Counted from the first letter of the stretch, positions 53,727 through 63,997 are shown. The stretch: 64,000 nt of DNA from Lactobacillus sp. ESL0246 (GCF_003692965.1 NZ_REHC01000006.1:248001-312000), one strand, 5' to 3'. Notes: a model not told the origin generated them from the sequence alone. A program made the numbers and translations.

Positions 53727-54350
53727 ATGAAGTATATCAAATCCAGTCACTTTTGCGTAGACACAGATATGGAATTGTTGTGTAACTTATTTAATCGACT
53801 GAATGATAATGGAATTAGTCGATTTGATGAGTTAATTAAAAAACTTACAGAACTTCAAGTGAATAGTTTTAGTGATCTGTTTGCTTATCTTTCTGGCGCT
53901 AATTGTGATGATGATCTTGCAATTATTTGTGAAGATTTGCTTGAAAGATTGAGATTAGCTGTGCCTGATCGTGAGGCTATTTTGACCTCCAGCAATGAAG
54001 TAGGGATGTATTTAATGGATAAGTTGGCAGGTCACCAACAGGAGGAATTATGGGTTCTGTATATTGATAACAGTAATCATATTATTGCAGAAAAGTGCCT
54101 ATTTCGTGGAACCTTGGATAAGTCAATTGCGCATCCACGGGAAATTTTTCGTTGGGCCGTGATATATGCTTGTGCAGGAATTTTTGTTGTTCATAATCAT
54201 CCTAGTGGTAATTTGTTACCATCTAAGAGTGATATTGAATTAACTAAGAGCTTAATATCAATTTCTCAAGTAATGCACATTGATTTTTTAGATCATTTTA
54301 TTGTCGGTAAAGGCAAATATCTCAGCTTGAAAGAGAAACAATTATTTTAA
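53727..54350 (+). CDS. radC: RadC-family JAB/MPN protein
   Basis: 207 residues. The C-terminal MPN domain has the JAMM metal motif: Glu in the preceding strand, then VVHNHPSGNLLPSKSDIELT near residues 153-172. The N-terminal helix-hairpin-helix is degenerate. The exact function is unsettled despite the DNA-repair name. AAAGGAAT precedes ATG. It sits immediately upstream of mreBCD, as in many Firmicutes. Confidence 0.9.
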   Translation: MKYIKSSHFCVDTDMELLCNLFNRLNDNGISRFDELIKKLTELQVNSFSDLFAYLSGANCDDDLAIICEDLLERLRLAVPDREAILTSSNEVGMYLMDKLAGHQQEELWVLYIDNSNHIIAEKCLFRGTLDKSIAHPREIFRWAVIYACAGIFVVHNHPSGNLLPSKSDIELTKSLISISQVMHIDFLDHFIVGKGKYLSLKEKQLF

Positions 54351-54447
54351 AATCATCTAAAACTTAACTCGGAAATCTATTTTAAGCCGTACTTTATGCT
54401 ATAATTATTCAAGATTTAGAGACTGCAGTTATTAAGGAGAGATTTTC

Positions 54448-55452
54448 GTGTTTGGATTAGGAGCTAAAAATATTGGTATCGATTTGGGTACAGCCAATAC
54501 TCTTGTTTATATGGAAGGAAAAGGAATTGTTCTTAGAGAACCTTCTGTTGTGGCAAAAAACACTCAAACTGATAAAGTGATCGCAGTTGGTTCAGAAGCT
54601 CGTGAAATGATCGGCAGAACGCCAGCTAATATTGCTGCCATTCGACCAATGAAAGATGGAGTGATTGCGGATTACGATACTACAGCTGCCATGTTAAAAT
54701 ACTTTATTGAGAAAACAGTGGGAAATGCTAAGCCTTCAGCAATGATTTGTGTGCCATCGGGTGTAACCGAGGTAGAAAAGCGTGCTGTCATTGACGCCGC
54801 GAGGGTTGCTGGTGCTCGTGAAGCTTTTGTAATTGAAGAGCCCTTTGCTGCTGCTATTGGTGCTGGGCTTCCAGTCATGGATCCTACTGGATCCATGGTT
54901 GTTGATATTGGTGGAGGTACAACAGATGTTGCCACAATTTCACTTGGTGGCATTGTTTCCTCTACATCAATTCGGCAGGCTGGAGATAAGTTTAATTCTG
55001 CAATTATAAACTATGTGCACTCTAATTTTAATTTATTAATTGGAGAGCGTACTGCTGAAGATATTAAGATTCAAATTGGTTCGGCTTCAGTTGAAAAAGC
55101 CACGAATATTGAATCGATTAATATTCGTGGTCGTGATTTAGTTAGTGGTTTACCAAAATCTGTTGATGTAAAAGCTGTTGATGTTGCTAATGCTATTCAA
55201 GATGTTGTTCAGGATATCATTGTGGCAATTAAAGAGACACTTGAACAAACATCTCCAGAAATTGCGGCAGATGTTATTGACCATGGGATTGTTTTAACCG
55301 GTGGTGGAGCATTGCTGAAGAATTTGCCAGATGTTATTTCAGAAGCAACTAAAGTCCCAGTTTTTATTGCTCAGGATCCACTTGATTGTGTTGCGTTAGG
55401 GACTGGCAAATCTCTTAAAAACATTGAACTAATGCGCAAAAGTCGCAGATAA
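54448..55452 (+). CDS. mreB: Rod shape-determining protein MreB
   Basis: 334 residues, GTG start with AAGGAGAG upstream. Actin-fold motifs [32 protein letters not shown] and [16 protein letters not shown] are all present, plus the amphipathic N-terminus MFGLG. It forms membrane filaments that organise lateral wall synthesis with MreC, MreD and RodA. It is the second MreB paralogue in the window (see mbl). Confidence 0.96.
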   Translation: MFGLGAKNIGIDLGTANTLVYMEGKGIVLREPSVVAKNTQTDKVIAVGSEAREMIGRTPANIAAIRPMKDGVIADYDTTAAMLKYFIEKTVGNAKPSAMICVPSGVTEVEKRAVIDAARVAGAREAFVIEEPFAAAIGAGLPVMDPTGSMVVDIGGGTTDVATISLGGIVSSTSIRQAGDKFNSAIINYVHSNFNLLIGERTAEDIKIQIGSASVEKATNIESINIRGRDLVSGLPKSVDVKAVDVANAIQDVVQDIIVAIKETLEQTSPEIAADVIDHGIVLTGGGALLKNLPDVISEATKVPVFIAQDPLDCVALGTGKSLKNIELMRKSRR

Positions 55453-55457
55453 TCTTG

Positions 55458-55484
55458 AAAGTCGGCTATTTTTGCCGACTTTTC
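55458..55484 (+). terminator. Intercistronic hairpin between mreB and mreC
   Basis: AAAGTCGGC pairs with GCCGACTTT around TATTTTT, with TTTCTTT after it, 6 nt after the mreB stop. It may attenuate mreCD expression relative to mreB or stabilise the mreB mRNA. Confidence 0.75.
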
Positions 55485-55502
55485 TTTAGGGATAAATTCC
55501 AT

Positions 55503-56354
55503 ATGAAGAAGTTTTTACAAAATAAAAAATTATTATCAGTCTGTATAGTTATTATTATTGCTTTTTCCATCATAGGTGGTAGCGTAAGTTTACGTAATAA
55601 TCGAAATACACCACTACTTATACAAAGCTTTGGAAATGATATTGTAGCAGTTGGTACCAGAATAGTTAATTTTCCGATTAGCATAGTTTCAGGTAATTTA
55701 AACAGTGTTTATGATTTATTAAAAACGCAAGATGAAAACAATTATTTAAAGAGTCGTGTAACTGAATTACAACAGACTAAAACCCGCAATCAAGCGCTTG
55801 AAGCGGAGAACCAACAATTAAAGGCAGCATTAAAAGTAAAACAAACAATGACCGACTATGACACGGTACAGGCTTCAGTTATCTCACGTTCACCAGATAG
55901 CTGGCTTGATTTGCTGGTGATCAATAAAGGTACTACTTCAGGTTTACAAAAAAACATGGCAGTCATGTCAGGTGGTGGTGTGATTGGACGAATTGTTGAA
56001 ACTAATGCTGCTTCTGCTAAAGTTGAATTAATTACAACTAGTGATAAATCAGCAAATCGTTTTGCGGTTGAAGCGGAAGCGACTAATGGAAAAAAAGTTC
56101 ATGGAGTTATCACTGTAATTGGATCTAATACTTTAGCCTTTACTCAAGCAATTGACGCTCATAAGCTTAAAGCAGGAATCAAAGTATATACAAGTGGTAT
56201 GGGGGGGAATTCACCAAAAGGATTATTAATTGGTTCAATTGCTACTACAACACATGATACTTTTGGTTTGTCTAATTTGATAAAAATTAATCCAGCTGGT
56301 GAATTAAATGATCCGTCTATTGTTACTGTGATAAAAAGAAAGGTAGCCGAGTAA
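55503..56354 (+). CDS. mreC: Rod shape-determining protein MreC
   Basis: 283 residues from ATG 55503. One membrane helix (about 9-28) followed by a coiled coil (NYLKSRVTELQQTKTRNQAL) and an extracellular beta-barrel domain (VISRSPDSWLDLLVINKGTTSGLQKNMAVM). It links MreB to PBPs outside the membrane. The ribosome binding site is poor (TTAGGGAT). It overlaps mreD by one base. Confidence 0.93.
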   Translation: MKKFLQNKKLLSVCIVIIIAFSIIGGSVSLRNNRNTPLLIQSFGNDIVAVGTRIVNFPISIVSGNLNSVYDLLKTQDENNYLKSRVTELQQTKTRNQALEAENQQLKAALKVKQTMTDYDTVQASVISRSPDSWLDLLVINKGTTSGLQKNMAVMSGGGVIGRIVETNAASAKVELITTSDKSANRFAVEAEATNGKKVHGVITVIGSNTLAFTQAIDAHKLKAGIKVYTSGMGGNSPKGLLIGSIATTTHDTFGLSNLIKINPAGELNDPSIVTVIKRKVAE

Positions 56355-56887
56355 TGCATGTCTTCAAGAAATTCACCTTGGCATTTGCTTTATATGTTGC
56401 CTTAGTTACTAATGCGAGTCTCTCTTTTTTCTTGCATCAATTTTTTGCCAATACAGGTGGTTCTAATTTGTTGATGCCAATTGGTATTATGCTGATTGCA
56501 TTATTTGATGATACAAATAAAAATGAAATTTGGCTCTCCCTATGTAGTGGAATTATTGCTGATTTGTATTATTTTGGAATCATTGGCATTTATACTATTT
56601 CTTTACCAATTATTTGCTGGGGATTACAACGGATAGCTCGTTTTTTGCCAGAAGTTTTTTGGGTTAGGATTCTGGTTGTTTTGTTAACTGTAATTTTGCT
56701 TGATTCTTATACTTGGATGATTATAAATTTGGTCGGCATTAGTAGTATTTCGGTTACCAAACTACTTACAAGCATCATACCTACTCTTTGTTGGTCGCTT
56801 TTATTTACAATAATTACTTACAAACTTTGGGACGTTTTGGCTAGTAATTATCCCTTTATGGTTAATCTTGATAATTACAAACAATAA
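56354..56887 (+). CDS. mreD: Rod shape-determining protein MreD
   Basis: 177 residues with five to six membrane helices, little sequence conservation but clear LLMPIGIMLIALFDDTNKNEIWLSLCSGIIADLYYFGIIGIYT pattern (in two parts) of the family. Third gene of mreBCD; its stop is within the shared terminator. Confidence 0.9.
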   Translation: MHVFKKFTLAFALYVALVTNASLSFFLHQFFANTGGSNLLMPIGIMLIALFDDTNKNEIWLSLCSGIIADLYYFGIIGIYTISLPIICWGLQRIARFLPEVFWVRILVVLLTVILLDSYTWMIINLVGISSISVTKLLTSIIPTLCWSLLFTIITYKLWDVLASNYPFMVNLDNYKQ

Positions 56888-56916
56888 AAACGTGAAGCCA
56901 CTGCCTTCACGTTTTT
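56886..56916. terminator. Bidirectional terminator between mreD and the DUF4044 gene
   Basis: AAAAACGTGAAG pairs perfectly with CTTCACGTTTTT around CCACTGC. It overlaps the stop codons of both convergent genes. Confidence 0.9.
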
Positions 56917-57055
56917 ATCCTAGCATTCCCATGCTAGCTAATGAACTAACTGCCTGCATAATAATGCCTACCAAGGTAATGAGTGCCATTAACCAAGCCA
57001 TTACAATTGTTAGTCTTTGAAATTTTGATCTTTTCTTTTTATGTCTACGTGCCAT
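56915..57055 (-). CDS. DUF4044-type small membrane protein, 46 residues
   Basis: Translation gives MARRHKKKRSKFQRLTIVMA then one membrane helix (WLMALITLVGIIMQAVS) and SLASMGMLG. AGGAGG lies 8 nt before ATG, a strong site for such a small gene. The basic head and single helix fit DUF4044 of lactobacilli. Function unknown. It is divergent from the DUF3397 gene and convergent with mreD. Confidence 0.75.
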   Translation of the reverse strand: MARRHKKKRSKFQRLTIVMAWLMALITLVGIIMQAVSSLASMGMLG

Positions 57056-57154
57056 AAATTCGTCCTCCTATTTGAACAATATTTTATTCTACTTGATTAT
57101 TTTTTTCAATTAGGAAAAGCAATAAGAGGCATAATTAAATTATCGAGGTGCAAT

Positions 57155-57481
57155 ATGCTTTATATTTTTTTACTACCGCTAATTGGATTAATTATTGCTT
57201 TTGGACTAGCTCATTTTTTTCCAAAAGCAAAATTTAGAGGATATGATGTTTTACCTTTATTTTTTATTATGGCATGTCACTTAATTTCGGTTCAGCAAGA
57301 TAAGCCAGAATTCTTGCCTTATGGCTTTTTCACTTTTTTTATTCTGATTGTGATTTTAGCTGCTGTTGAAGCAATTAAAAATAAAAATATTTCTTTAATT
57401 AAATTAATCCGTCAAATTTGGGATTATCTTACTGTCAATACAATATTTTGGTATCTTGGCTTGTTATTTATGATGATCTAA
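57155..57481 (+). CDS. DUF3397 membrane protein
   Basis: 108 residues from ATG 57155 (MLYIFLLPLIGLIIAFGLAH), with CGAGGTG 5 nt upstream; the longer frame from 57041 overlaps the divergent promoter region and is rejected. Four hydrophobic helices. Position just before mraZ and topology match DUF3397, found in Lactobacillales. Role unknown. Confidence 0.8.
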   Translation: MLYIFLLPLIGLIIAFGLAHFFPKAKFRGYDVLPLFFIMACHLISVQQDKPEFLPYGFFTFFILIVILAAVEAIKNKNISLIKLIRQIWDYLTVNTIFWYLGLLFMMI

Positions 57482-57505
57482 CTCTAAGTAATTCGAACAT
57501 AAAAT

Positions 57506-57556
57506 AAAAAACTGCTAAATTTTGCTTTTTAAAAGTATTAGTTTAGCAGTTTTTTA
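57506..57556 (+). terminator. Terminator before the dcw cluster
   Basis: AAAAACTGCTAAA pairs with TTTAGCAGTTTTT around a 22-nt loop, T-rich tail. Confidence 0.8.
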
Positions 57557-57669
57557 TTTGGAAACAATGAGACCCCCACATTTTTCTTAAATAAAAAAGT
57601 TGAAAAATAAAGGTAATTTACTTATTTCAAAATAAAAAATTAAATAATTCATCTTTTATTACTAAAAAA

Positions 57670-57694
57670 GTGGTAGGAAGTGGTGAATTGTGGT
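57670..57694 (+). promoter_or_regulatory. MraZ boxes upstream of mraZ
   Basis: Three direct GTGGT repeats at 57670, 57680 and 57690 with an exact 10-nt period, 29 nt before the mraZ start. MraZ is known to bind such direct repeats (GTGG-type, 5-nt spacers) in its own promoter and regulate the dcw operon. Confidence 0.85.
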
Positions 57695-57722
57695 AAATTA
57701 TTCTTAGGAAGGAGGCTAAGCC

Positions 57723-58154
57723 ATGTTCATGGGTGAATATCATCACAATCTTGACAGTAAAGGACGCTTAATTATACCTGCTCGTTTACGAAGTCAGATT
57801 GGTGACAAGATGATTTTTACGCGTGGAATGGAGGGCTGTATATTCGGCTATACCACTGAGGCATGGGAGAAAATTGAAGCCAAATTAGCACAACTTCCTT
57901 TGACTAAGAGAAATGCACGTAGTTTTACACGTTTGTTTTATTCTGGTGCGATGGAGTGTGAATTCGATAAACAAGGGCGTGTCAATCTGACCACAACATT
58001 AAAGAATCACGCTTCCTTGGTTAAAGAATGTGTCATTGTTGGCGTTTCAGATCGAATAGAAATTTGGTCAAAAAATCGTTGGGAAGATTTTAGCATACAG
58101 GCTAACGAAGATTATGATGACATTGCTGAAGATTTTGATAATATTGAACTATAA
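57723..58154 (+). CDS. mraZ: Transcriptional regulator MraZ
   Basis: 143 residues, two AbrB-like halves: MFMGEYHHNLDSKGRLIIPARLR and MECEFDKQGRVNLTTTLKNH. It forms a ring and binds the GTGGT repeats upstream. AAGGAGG precedes ATG by 8 nt. First gene of the division/cell-wall cluster. Confidence 0.95.
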   Translation: MFMGEYHHNLDSKGRLIIPARLRSQIGDKMIFTRGMEGCIFGYTTEAWEKIEAKLAQLPLTKRNARSFTRLFYSGAMECEFDKQGRVNLTTTLKNHASLVKECVIVGVSDRIEIWSKNRWEDFSIQANEDYDDIAEDFDNIEL

Positions 58155-58157
58155 ATT

Positions 58158-59105
58158 ATGAAATTCAAACACACCAGTGTACTCTTACACGAAACAATTA
58201 ATGAATTAAAACCAAAAAATGATGGGCTTTATGTGGATGCAACCTTTGGTGGAGGCGGACATGCAAAGTACTTGTTAAGTAAACTTGATAGAGGAACGTT
58301 AATCGGTTTTGATCAAGATCAATATGCAATAGATTCAGCAAAGTTAAACTTTGCTAATTTATTAGCTTCGAAAACCGGACCGCAATTAAAATTGGTACAC
58401 GATAATTTTAGCCATCTGAATGTGAATCTGGTTAAGCTAGGTTATCAAGATGGTATTGATGGTATCTATTATGACTTAGGAGTTTCTTCTCCACAATTTG
58501 ATCAAGCTGAACGTGGATTTTCGTATCGCTTTGATGCCAGACTGGATATGCGAATGGATCAGAGGCAAAGCCTCGATGCATATCAACTGGTAAATGAAAC
58601 AAGTCAAAAAGACTTAGCAAATATTTTATATAAATATGGTAATGAGAAATTTTCACGTCAAATTGCTCACAAAATCATTGAAAGCAGACAAAAAAAGCCG
58701 ATTGAAACAACTTTTGAGCTAGTGGAAATAATTAAAGAAGCTATTCCGGCGTATGTTCGTCGTAGCGGTGGACATCCTGCAAAGAAAACTTTTCAAGCCT
58801 TACGTGTAGCTGTAAATCATGAACTCGAAGTATTAAATGAATCACTTGAAGAGGCAATTGATTTACTAAAGCCGGGTGGCAGAATTAGTGTAATTACTTT
58901 CCAATCCGACGAAGATCGAATCGTCAAAAGTATTTTTAAAAAGTATTCTGAAGTTGAAGTTCCAAGGGGAATGCCAATGATACCAGATACTTTAAAAGCA
59001 AGAATGCGTTTGGTTAATCGAAAACCAATTGTTGCTTCAGATGAAGAATTAAAAAATAATAACCGCTCACACAGTGCCAAGTTGCGGGTAGCAGAAAAAT
59101 TGTGA
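58158..59105 (+). CDS. rsmH: 16S rRNA m4C1402 methyltransferase RsmH (MraW)
   Basis: 315 residues. Starts [16 protein letters not shown] motif [45 protein letters not shown] and [18 protein letters not shown] are diagnostic. It methylates N4 of C1402 in the ribosomal P site. Three nt after mraZ. Confidence 0.96.
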   Translation: MKFKHTSVLLHETINELKPKNDGLYVDATFGGGGHAKYLLSKLDRGTLIGFDQDQYAIDSAKLNFANLLASKTGPQLKLVHDNFSHLNVNLVKLGYQDGIDGIYYDLGVSSPQFDQAERGFSYRFDARLDMRMDQRQSLDAYQLVNETSQKDLANILYKYGNEKFSRQIAHKIIESRQKKPIETTFELVEIIKEAIPAYVRRSGGHPAKKTFQALRVAVNHELEVLNESLEEAIDLLKPGGRISVITFQSDEDRIVKSIFKKYSEVEVPRGMPMIPDTLKARMRLVNRKPIVASDEELKNNNRSHSAKLRVAEKL

Positions 59106-59118
59106 AGAGGGAAAAGCA

Positions 59119-59481
59119 ATGGCTGATAGTTTAGCAAGAAAAATAGAATTTAATCCTAATGAAAAGCCAAAACCACAAAATAGGCAGCGGCAAGTTCTTG
59201 ATTATCATCAAGTTTCTTGGTCTGTTTTCGAGAAGACTTTATTGACTGTGGGAGCAATTATTACAGTTGTTTTAATGGCTATTTTAGTTTCTTCTAGTAT
59301 TTCTGCAACATCAGCCCAGCATGAACTTACCAGTGTACAGCGTTTAGTTGAAAAAAAGCAGAGTCAAGTTAGCGATTTACGTCAGGAAATGGGAGAGTTA
59401 ACTTCGACTAGTAGAATGAACAGGATTGCTCGTAACAATGGGTTGACTTTAATCGATAAAAATATTAGGACTATTCGCTAA
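59119..59481 (+). CDS. ftsL: Cell division protein FtsL
   Basis: 120 residues. Basic cytoplasmic N-terminus, one membrane helix (about 41-62, LLTVGAIITVVLMAILVSSS) and a short extracellular leucine-zipper-like coil. Position between rsmH and the PBP gene identifies it. It bridges DivIB/DivIC and the septal synthase. Overlaps the PBP gene by one base. Confidence 0.88.
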   Translation: MADSLARKIEFNPNEKPKPQNRQRQVLDYHQVSWSVFEKTLLTVGAIITVVLMAILVSSSISATSAQHELTSVQRLVEKKQSQVSDLRQEMGELTSTSRMNRIARNNGLTLIDKNIRTIR

Positions 59482-61646
59482 TGAAAAAACGCGTTATAAA
59501 TTTAGAATCACAAAAATCCAAAGCTCACAGATACCGTTTTACAGTTGGAAGATATTTTCAGGTAACTGTAGCTTTGGTTTTTCTTGTATTTATGGGTAGA
59601 TTTTTATATATTGGAATATCTAAAACTGTTAATGGTCAAAATTTAAACCAGAAAACTGAACAGTTGTATATGCGCAATCAAGTATTAAAAGCAAATCGTG
59701 GAACGATTTATGATCGCAATGGATTAGCAGTTGCGCAAGATTCTCAATTGTATACTGTTTATGCCATTTTGGATAAGTCGTCAATTAATTACAAAAACAA
59801 ACCGGAATATGTTGTAAATAAAGAAATAACAGCTGAAAAATTAGCTCAAGTTCTGCCTTTATCCAAAAATCAAATTTTACATTATTTGTCTCCAATACAT
59901 CCAGCTTTTCAAGTACAATTTGGTAATGCTGGTATTGGTTTAAATAAGAAACAAAAGGATAAAATTGAAAAGATGAAATTGCCAGGAATCAAATTTTTTG
60001 AGACACAGTCTCGACTCTATTTAAATGGTAATTTTGCTTCTCATGTGATTGGATTAGCAACTCCAGAATATAATAAGAAGACCAAAAAAGAAAATTTGGT
60101 AGGAACTATGGGACTTGAGGCATGGTATGATAATACTCTGTCTGGTAGGGATGGTTATCAAATTTCATCGGTTGATGCTGCAAATTATCAAGCGCCAAAC
60201 AGTGTTCAAACATACAAAGCACCAGTTGATGGAAATAATATTTACTTAACTATTGACTCACAGCTACAAACTTATCTGGAAAGTAGGTTAACTTATGTTC
60301 AAAAAAACTACGACCCTGTATCAATGACAGCAGTAGTAGAAGATTTAAAAACTGGTAAAGTATTAGCTGCATCACAAAGACCAACATTCAATCCGCAAAC
60401 GAAAAAAAATTTAAGTCACTCATATCGTGATATCTTGATTCAGGACACTTTTGAACCTGGATCAGTATTTAAGGTTTTAACACTAGCAGCCGCTACTAAT
60501 AGTGGTAATTATCATCCTAATCAATATTACAATTCTGGCTCTGTGCTAGTTAAAGGTTCAGCTATTCATGACTGGCAGGCGCATGGCTGGGGAAGTATAC
60601 CATTTTCACAAGCATTTGCGCGATCCAGCAATACAGGATTTGTTCATATTGAACAACAAATGGGGGCCAAGACTTGGTATAGCTATTTGAAAAAATTCCG
60701 TATTGGTCAAAAAACAGGAGTAACTTTGCCGGGCGAGCAACCAGGCTTTTTGACTTTTAATTCACCAATTGATCAGGCAGTAACTAGTTTTGGTCAAGGT
60801 GTAAATGTTAATGTAATGCAAATGATGCAGGCATTCAGTAGTTTGGCAAATAATGGACAAATGGTTAAACCACAATTTGTTGATAAAACATGCGATCCAA
60901 CAGGGAAAACAATCACTAATTATCAAATTAAAAAAGTTGGCCAGCCTGTATTTTCTCCTGAAACTGCGCAAGTAGTCTTGTCTAACATGAAGCAGGTTTT
61001 GAATAAGCGCATTGGTACTGGATCAATTTATAGAATTGATCATGAAAGTATTGCAGCTAAAACTGGTACAGCTCAGATCGCCAATCTTAAAGGCGGAGGC
61101 TATTTAAAAGGTGATAGTAATTATATTTTTTCGGTGGTTGGTGTTACGCCAGCCAAAAATCCGCGTTATTGTATCTATATTACAATGAAACAACCACGCA
61201 GAATGAGTAAACCCGCTGAAGTGATTTTGGCATCTATTTTCAAGCCCCTAATGAAGAGAATTATTTTAATGTCGCAAAGTGGACTGAATAGTTCACTATA
61301 TGTTAAGGTACCCAATTTTAAAGGGCTGAATTATTCTGATGCTGTAAAAAAAGCGAATCAGGTTGGCCTTGAACTAGAAAAAATTGGTAAGGGTGATAAA
61401 ATAACGGCACAGGCTTATCTTCCTGGTAAAAAAGAATTGCCTGGGTCACGGCTATTTGTTAAAACTTCAGGGCAAATGATTTGTCCAAATATGAAAGGTT
61501 GGACACTTGATGATCTTCATCAATTTTCTGAATTAACTGATCTAAATCTAATTATTAGTGGGTCAGGCAGGGTTCAAGATCAGAGTATTTTGCCAAAATT
61601 ACCGATTAAGTCAAAAGATAAAATAAAGATAAAATTAAAGGAGTAG
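59481..61646 (+). CDS. pbpB: Class B penicillin-binding protein with PASTA domains (PBP2x-like/FtsI)
   Basis: 721 residues. Membrane helix at about 31-50, dimerisation domain with RGTIYDRNGLAVA, then the transpeptidase: S328-V-F-K (SxxK), S383-N384 in SSNTG (SxN) and K527-TGT. Two PASTA repeats end the protein (LYVKVPNFKGLNYSDAVKKA and MICPNMKGWTLDDLHQF). It crosslinks septal peptidoglycan. Overlaps ftsL by one base. Confidence 0.95.
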   Translation: MKKRVINLESQKSKAHRYRFTVGRYFQVTVALVFLVFMGRFLYIGISKTVNGQNLNQKTEQLYMRNQVLKANRGTIYDRNGLAVAQDSQLYTVYAILDKSSINYKNKPEYVVNKEITAEKLAQVLPLSKNQILHYLSPIHPAFQVQFGNAGIGLNKKQKDKIEKMKLPGIKFFETQSRLYLNGNFASHVIGLATPEYNKKTKKENLVGTMGLEAWYDNTLSGRDGYQISSVDAANYQAPNSVQTYKAPVDGNNIYLTIDSQLQTYLESRLTYVQKNYDPVSMTAVVEDLKTGKVLAASQRPTFNPQTKKNLSHSYRDILIQDTFEPGSVFKVLTLAAATNSGNYHPNQYYNSGSVLVKGSAIHDWQAHGWGSIPFSQAFARSSNTGFVHIEQQMGAKTWYSYLKKFRIGQKTGVTLPGEQPGFLTFNSPIDQAVTSFGQGVNVNVMQMMQAFSSLANNGQMVKPQFVDKTCDPTGKTITNYQIKKVGQPVFSPETAQVVLSNMKQVLNKRIGTGSIYRIDHESIAAKTGTAQIANLKGGGYLKGDSNYIFSVVGVTPAKNPRYCIYITMKQPRRMSKPAEVILASIFKPLMKRIILMSQSGLNSSLYVKVPNFKGLNYSDAVKKANQVGLELEKIGKGDKITAQAYLPGKKELPGSRLFVKTSGQMICPNMKGWTLDDLHQFSELTDLNLIISGSGRVQDQSILPKLPIKSKDKIKIKLKE

Positions 61647-61652
61647 CACCTT

Positions 61653-62612
61653 ATGCTTATTAGCATCATAGCATTAGTCAGTTCATTAGTAATTACAAGT
61701 CTTCTTTTACCATGGATGATCATTTTGATGCGATCACACCATGAAGGACAGGAAATACGTGATGAAGGTCCTAAGTGGCATCAGAAAAAATCAGGAACAC
61801 CAACAATGGGTGGTATTGTTTTTGTACTTGCTTCTGTCGTTTCAACGTTATGGGTTGTATTATGGCAGCATGAATTTAGTAAATTGATTTTAATATTGGT
61901 GTTAAGTTTATTAGGTTATGGCTTAATTGGATTTCTTGATGATGGTATAAAACTTGTTTATAAGCGTAATTTAGGATTAAAAGCTTGGCAAAAATTTACT
62001 CTTCAGATTTTAATTGCATTACTGATAGTTGTACTTGCGACTGCTGATCATTTCAAATTTAGTCTTTATTTGCCATTTTTTGGTGTTGTCAGCAATATTT
62101 TTTTATTTATTGTGTTTATTGTCTTTTGGTTGGTTGGTTTTTCAAATGCAGTGAACTTATCAGACGGATTAGATGGATTAGCCACCGGATTGTCAGTAAT
62201 TGCTTATGGAACTTATGCAGTTTTAGCGTTTAAACAACAAAATTTAGCAGTTTTAATATTTTGTATGAGCGTATTAGGCGGCCTACTAGCATTTTTCGTT
62301 TTCAATCATAAGCCAGCCAAGATTTTTATGGGAGATGTTGGTTCATTAGCTCTTGGTGGAGGCCTAGCTGCTGTCAGCATATTCTTACATCGCCCATGGT
62401 CATTGTTACTAATAGGAATTGTCTTTGTTTGTGAAACTGCAAGTGTAATTTTGCAAGTCATTTCTTTTCAAACTACTGGAAAACGAATCTTCAAAATGAC
62501 TCCAATTCATCATCATTTTGAAATGCTGGGATATTCAGAATGGAAAGTTGATTTTATTTTCTGGATAGTTGGATTACTAGGAAGTATCTTGTATCTTATG
62601 ATTTGGGGGTAA
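61653..62612 (+). CDS. mraY: Phospho-MurNAc-pentapeptide translocase MraY
   Basis: 319 residues, ten membrane helices. Motifs [30 protein letters not shown] (Asp pair), [12 protein letters not shown] and [11 protein letters not shown] are all intact. It makes lipid I from UDP-MurNAc-pentapeptide and undecaprenyl phosphate. Six nt after the PBP gene; AAAGGAG before ATG. Confidence 0.97.
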   Translation: MLISIIALVSSLVITSLLLPWMIILMRSHHEGQEIRDEGPKWHQKKSGTPTMGGIVFVLASVVSTLWVVLWQHEFSKLILILVLSLLGYGLIGFLDDGIKLVYKRNLGLKAWQKFTLQILIALLIVVLATADHFKFSLYLPFFGVVSNIFLFIVFIVFWLVGFSNAVNLSDGLDGLATGLSVIAYGTYAVLAFKQQNLAVLIFCMSVLGGLLAFFVFNHKPAKIFMGDVGSLALGGGLAAVSIFLHRPWSLLLIGIVFVCETASVILQVISFQTTGKRIFKMTPIHHHFEMLGYSEWKVDFIFWIVGLLGSILYLMIWG

Positions 62613-62617
62613 ACAAA

Positions 62618-63997
62618 ATGAAGCAAATCAAAACTTATGAAAATAAAAATATTCTGGTTCTTGGATTAGGAAAAAGTGGTTTTGCAGTTAGTAAGCTACT
62701 CCTTAAACTTGGGGCTAAATTAACATTAAATGATCAAGCGGATCTGACAAATAACGAACATGCAAAAAAATTACGTGATCTTGGGGTTCGCATTATTAGC
62801 GGAACTCATCCTGTTAATTTGTTTGACCATGAGCAGTTTGATTTTTTGGTTAAAAACCCTGGAATTTCGTATGATAATCCGATGGTAAAAAAGGCGCAAG
62901 AAGTTGCGATACCAATTATTACAGAACCACAGATTGCTTTAAATGTAAGCGATACACCATATGTCGGAGTCACGGGGTCAAATGGTAAAACAACGACTGT
63001 AATGCTTACACAGCAAATCCTTGACCATCATTTGAAAAAGTACGGGCACCATGCATATGCCGTTGGAAATATCGGTGTCCCAATTTCTGAAGTTGTTCTT
63101 TATTCAACTAAAGATGATATTCTAGTAGTTGAATTATCTAGTTTTCAACTATTAGGTGTAAGAGATATTAAACCCAAAGTGGCAGCAATTGTTGATATTT
63201 ATAATAATGTACATCTTGATTATCATAGATCATTTAGCAACTACGTGAATGCTAAGTTAAACATCACCAAAACTCAAACTTCTGAGCAATATTTTTTGGC
63301 AAATTATGATCAAAAAGATATTTTGATTCAGGAAAAAGATGCTTCTAAAGCACATATTTTGACTTTTTCAGAAAAAGAAGATGCAGCCGATTTCTTTATT
63401 GCAGATGGTTATTTGCAAAGCAAAAAAGAAAAAATTATAAAGACGAGTGACATGAAGTTACCAGGACTTCATAATCAGCAGAATGCTTTAGTTGCTAGTG
63501 CAATTTCTTTGATAATGGGTGCTAACCTTGATGATATTCGTACTACATTAGCATCTTTTGCAGGTGCTAAACATCGTTTACAATATGTGATGACTCTTGA
63601 AGGGCGCCAGGTTTATAATGATTCTAAATCAACCAATATCGAAGCCGCATCAGTAGCAATTCCTTCTTTTAATGAACCAGAAGTTTGGATAGCTGGAGGG
63701 CTAGATAGAGGTTTTGATTTTGATGAACTTGTTCCACTTATAAAAAAACATGTTAGAGTTGCTGTTTTGTATGGTGAAACTAGGTATTTATTGGCAGATG
63801 CTGCTCGTAAAGCTGGCGTTGAACAAATTATTATTAAAGATACTTTACAAGAAGCAGTACCTGAAGCATATCAGGTTAGTGAATCTGGTGATGTCTTGTT
63901 ATTTTCTCCAGCTTGTGCCTCTTGGGATCAATTTAGAACATTCGAAGAACGCGGCGATTATTTTATAAAATTTATTAAGGAACTGAAGACTAAATAA
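62618..63997 (+). CDS. murD: UDP-MurNAc-L-Ala D-glutamate ligase MurD
   Basis: 459 residues from ATG 62618 with GGGGGT 7 nt upstream; a TTG at 62603 would add five residues and overlap mraY. N-terminal UDP-binding Rossmann fold (ILVLGLGKSGFAVSKLL), P-loop VTGSNGKTTTVM, central motif VVELSSFQL and C-terminal NDSKSTNIEAA. It adds D-Glu to UDP-MurNAc-L-Ala. Complete, ending 3 nt from the window edge. Confidence 0.97.
   Translation: MKQIKTYENKNILVLGLGKSGFAVSKLLLKLGAKLTLNDQADLTNNEHAKKLRDLGVRIISGTHPVNLFDHEQFDFLVKNPGISYDNPMVKKAQEVAIPIITEPQIALNVSDTPYVGVTGSNGKTTTVMLTQQILDHHLKKYGHHAYAVGNIGVPISEVVLYSTKDDILVVELSSFQLLGVRDIKPKVAAIVDIYNNVHLDYHRSFSNYVNAKLNITKTQTSEQYFLANYDQKDILIQEKDASKAHILTFSEKEDAADFFIADGYLQSKKEKIIKTSDMKLPGLHNQQNALVASAISLIMGANLDDIRTTLASFAGAKHRLQYVMTLEGRQVYNDSKSTNIEAASVAIPSFNEPEVWIAGGLDRGFDFDELVPLIKKHVRVAVLYGETRYLLADAARKAGVEQIIIKDTLQEAVPEAYQVSESGDVLLFSPACASWDQFRTFEERGDYFIKFIKELKTK

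Noticed and set aside
57041-57154. N-terminal extension of the DUF3397 protein
   Set aside because: It covers the start and ribosome binding site of the divergent DUF4044 gene and lacks its own ribosome binding site.
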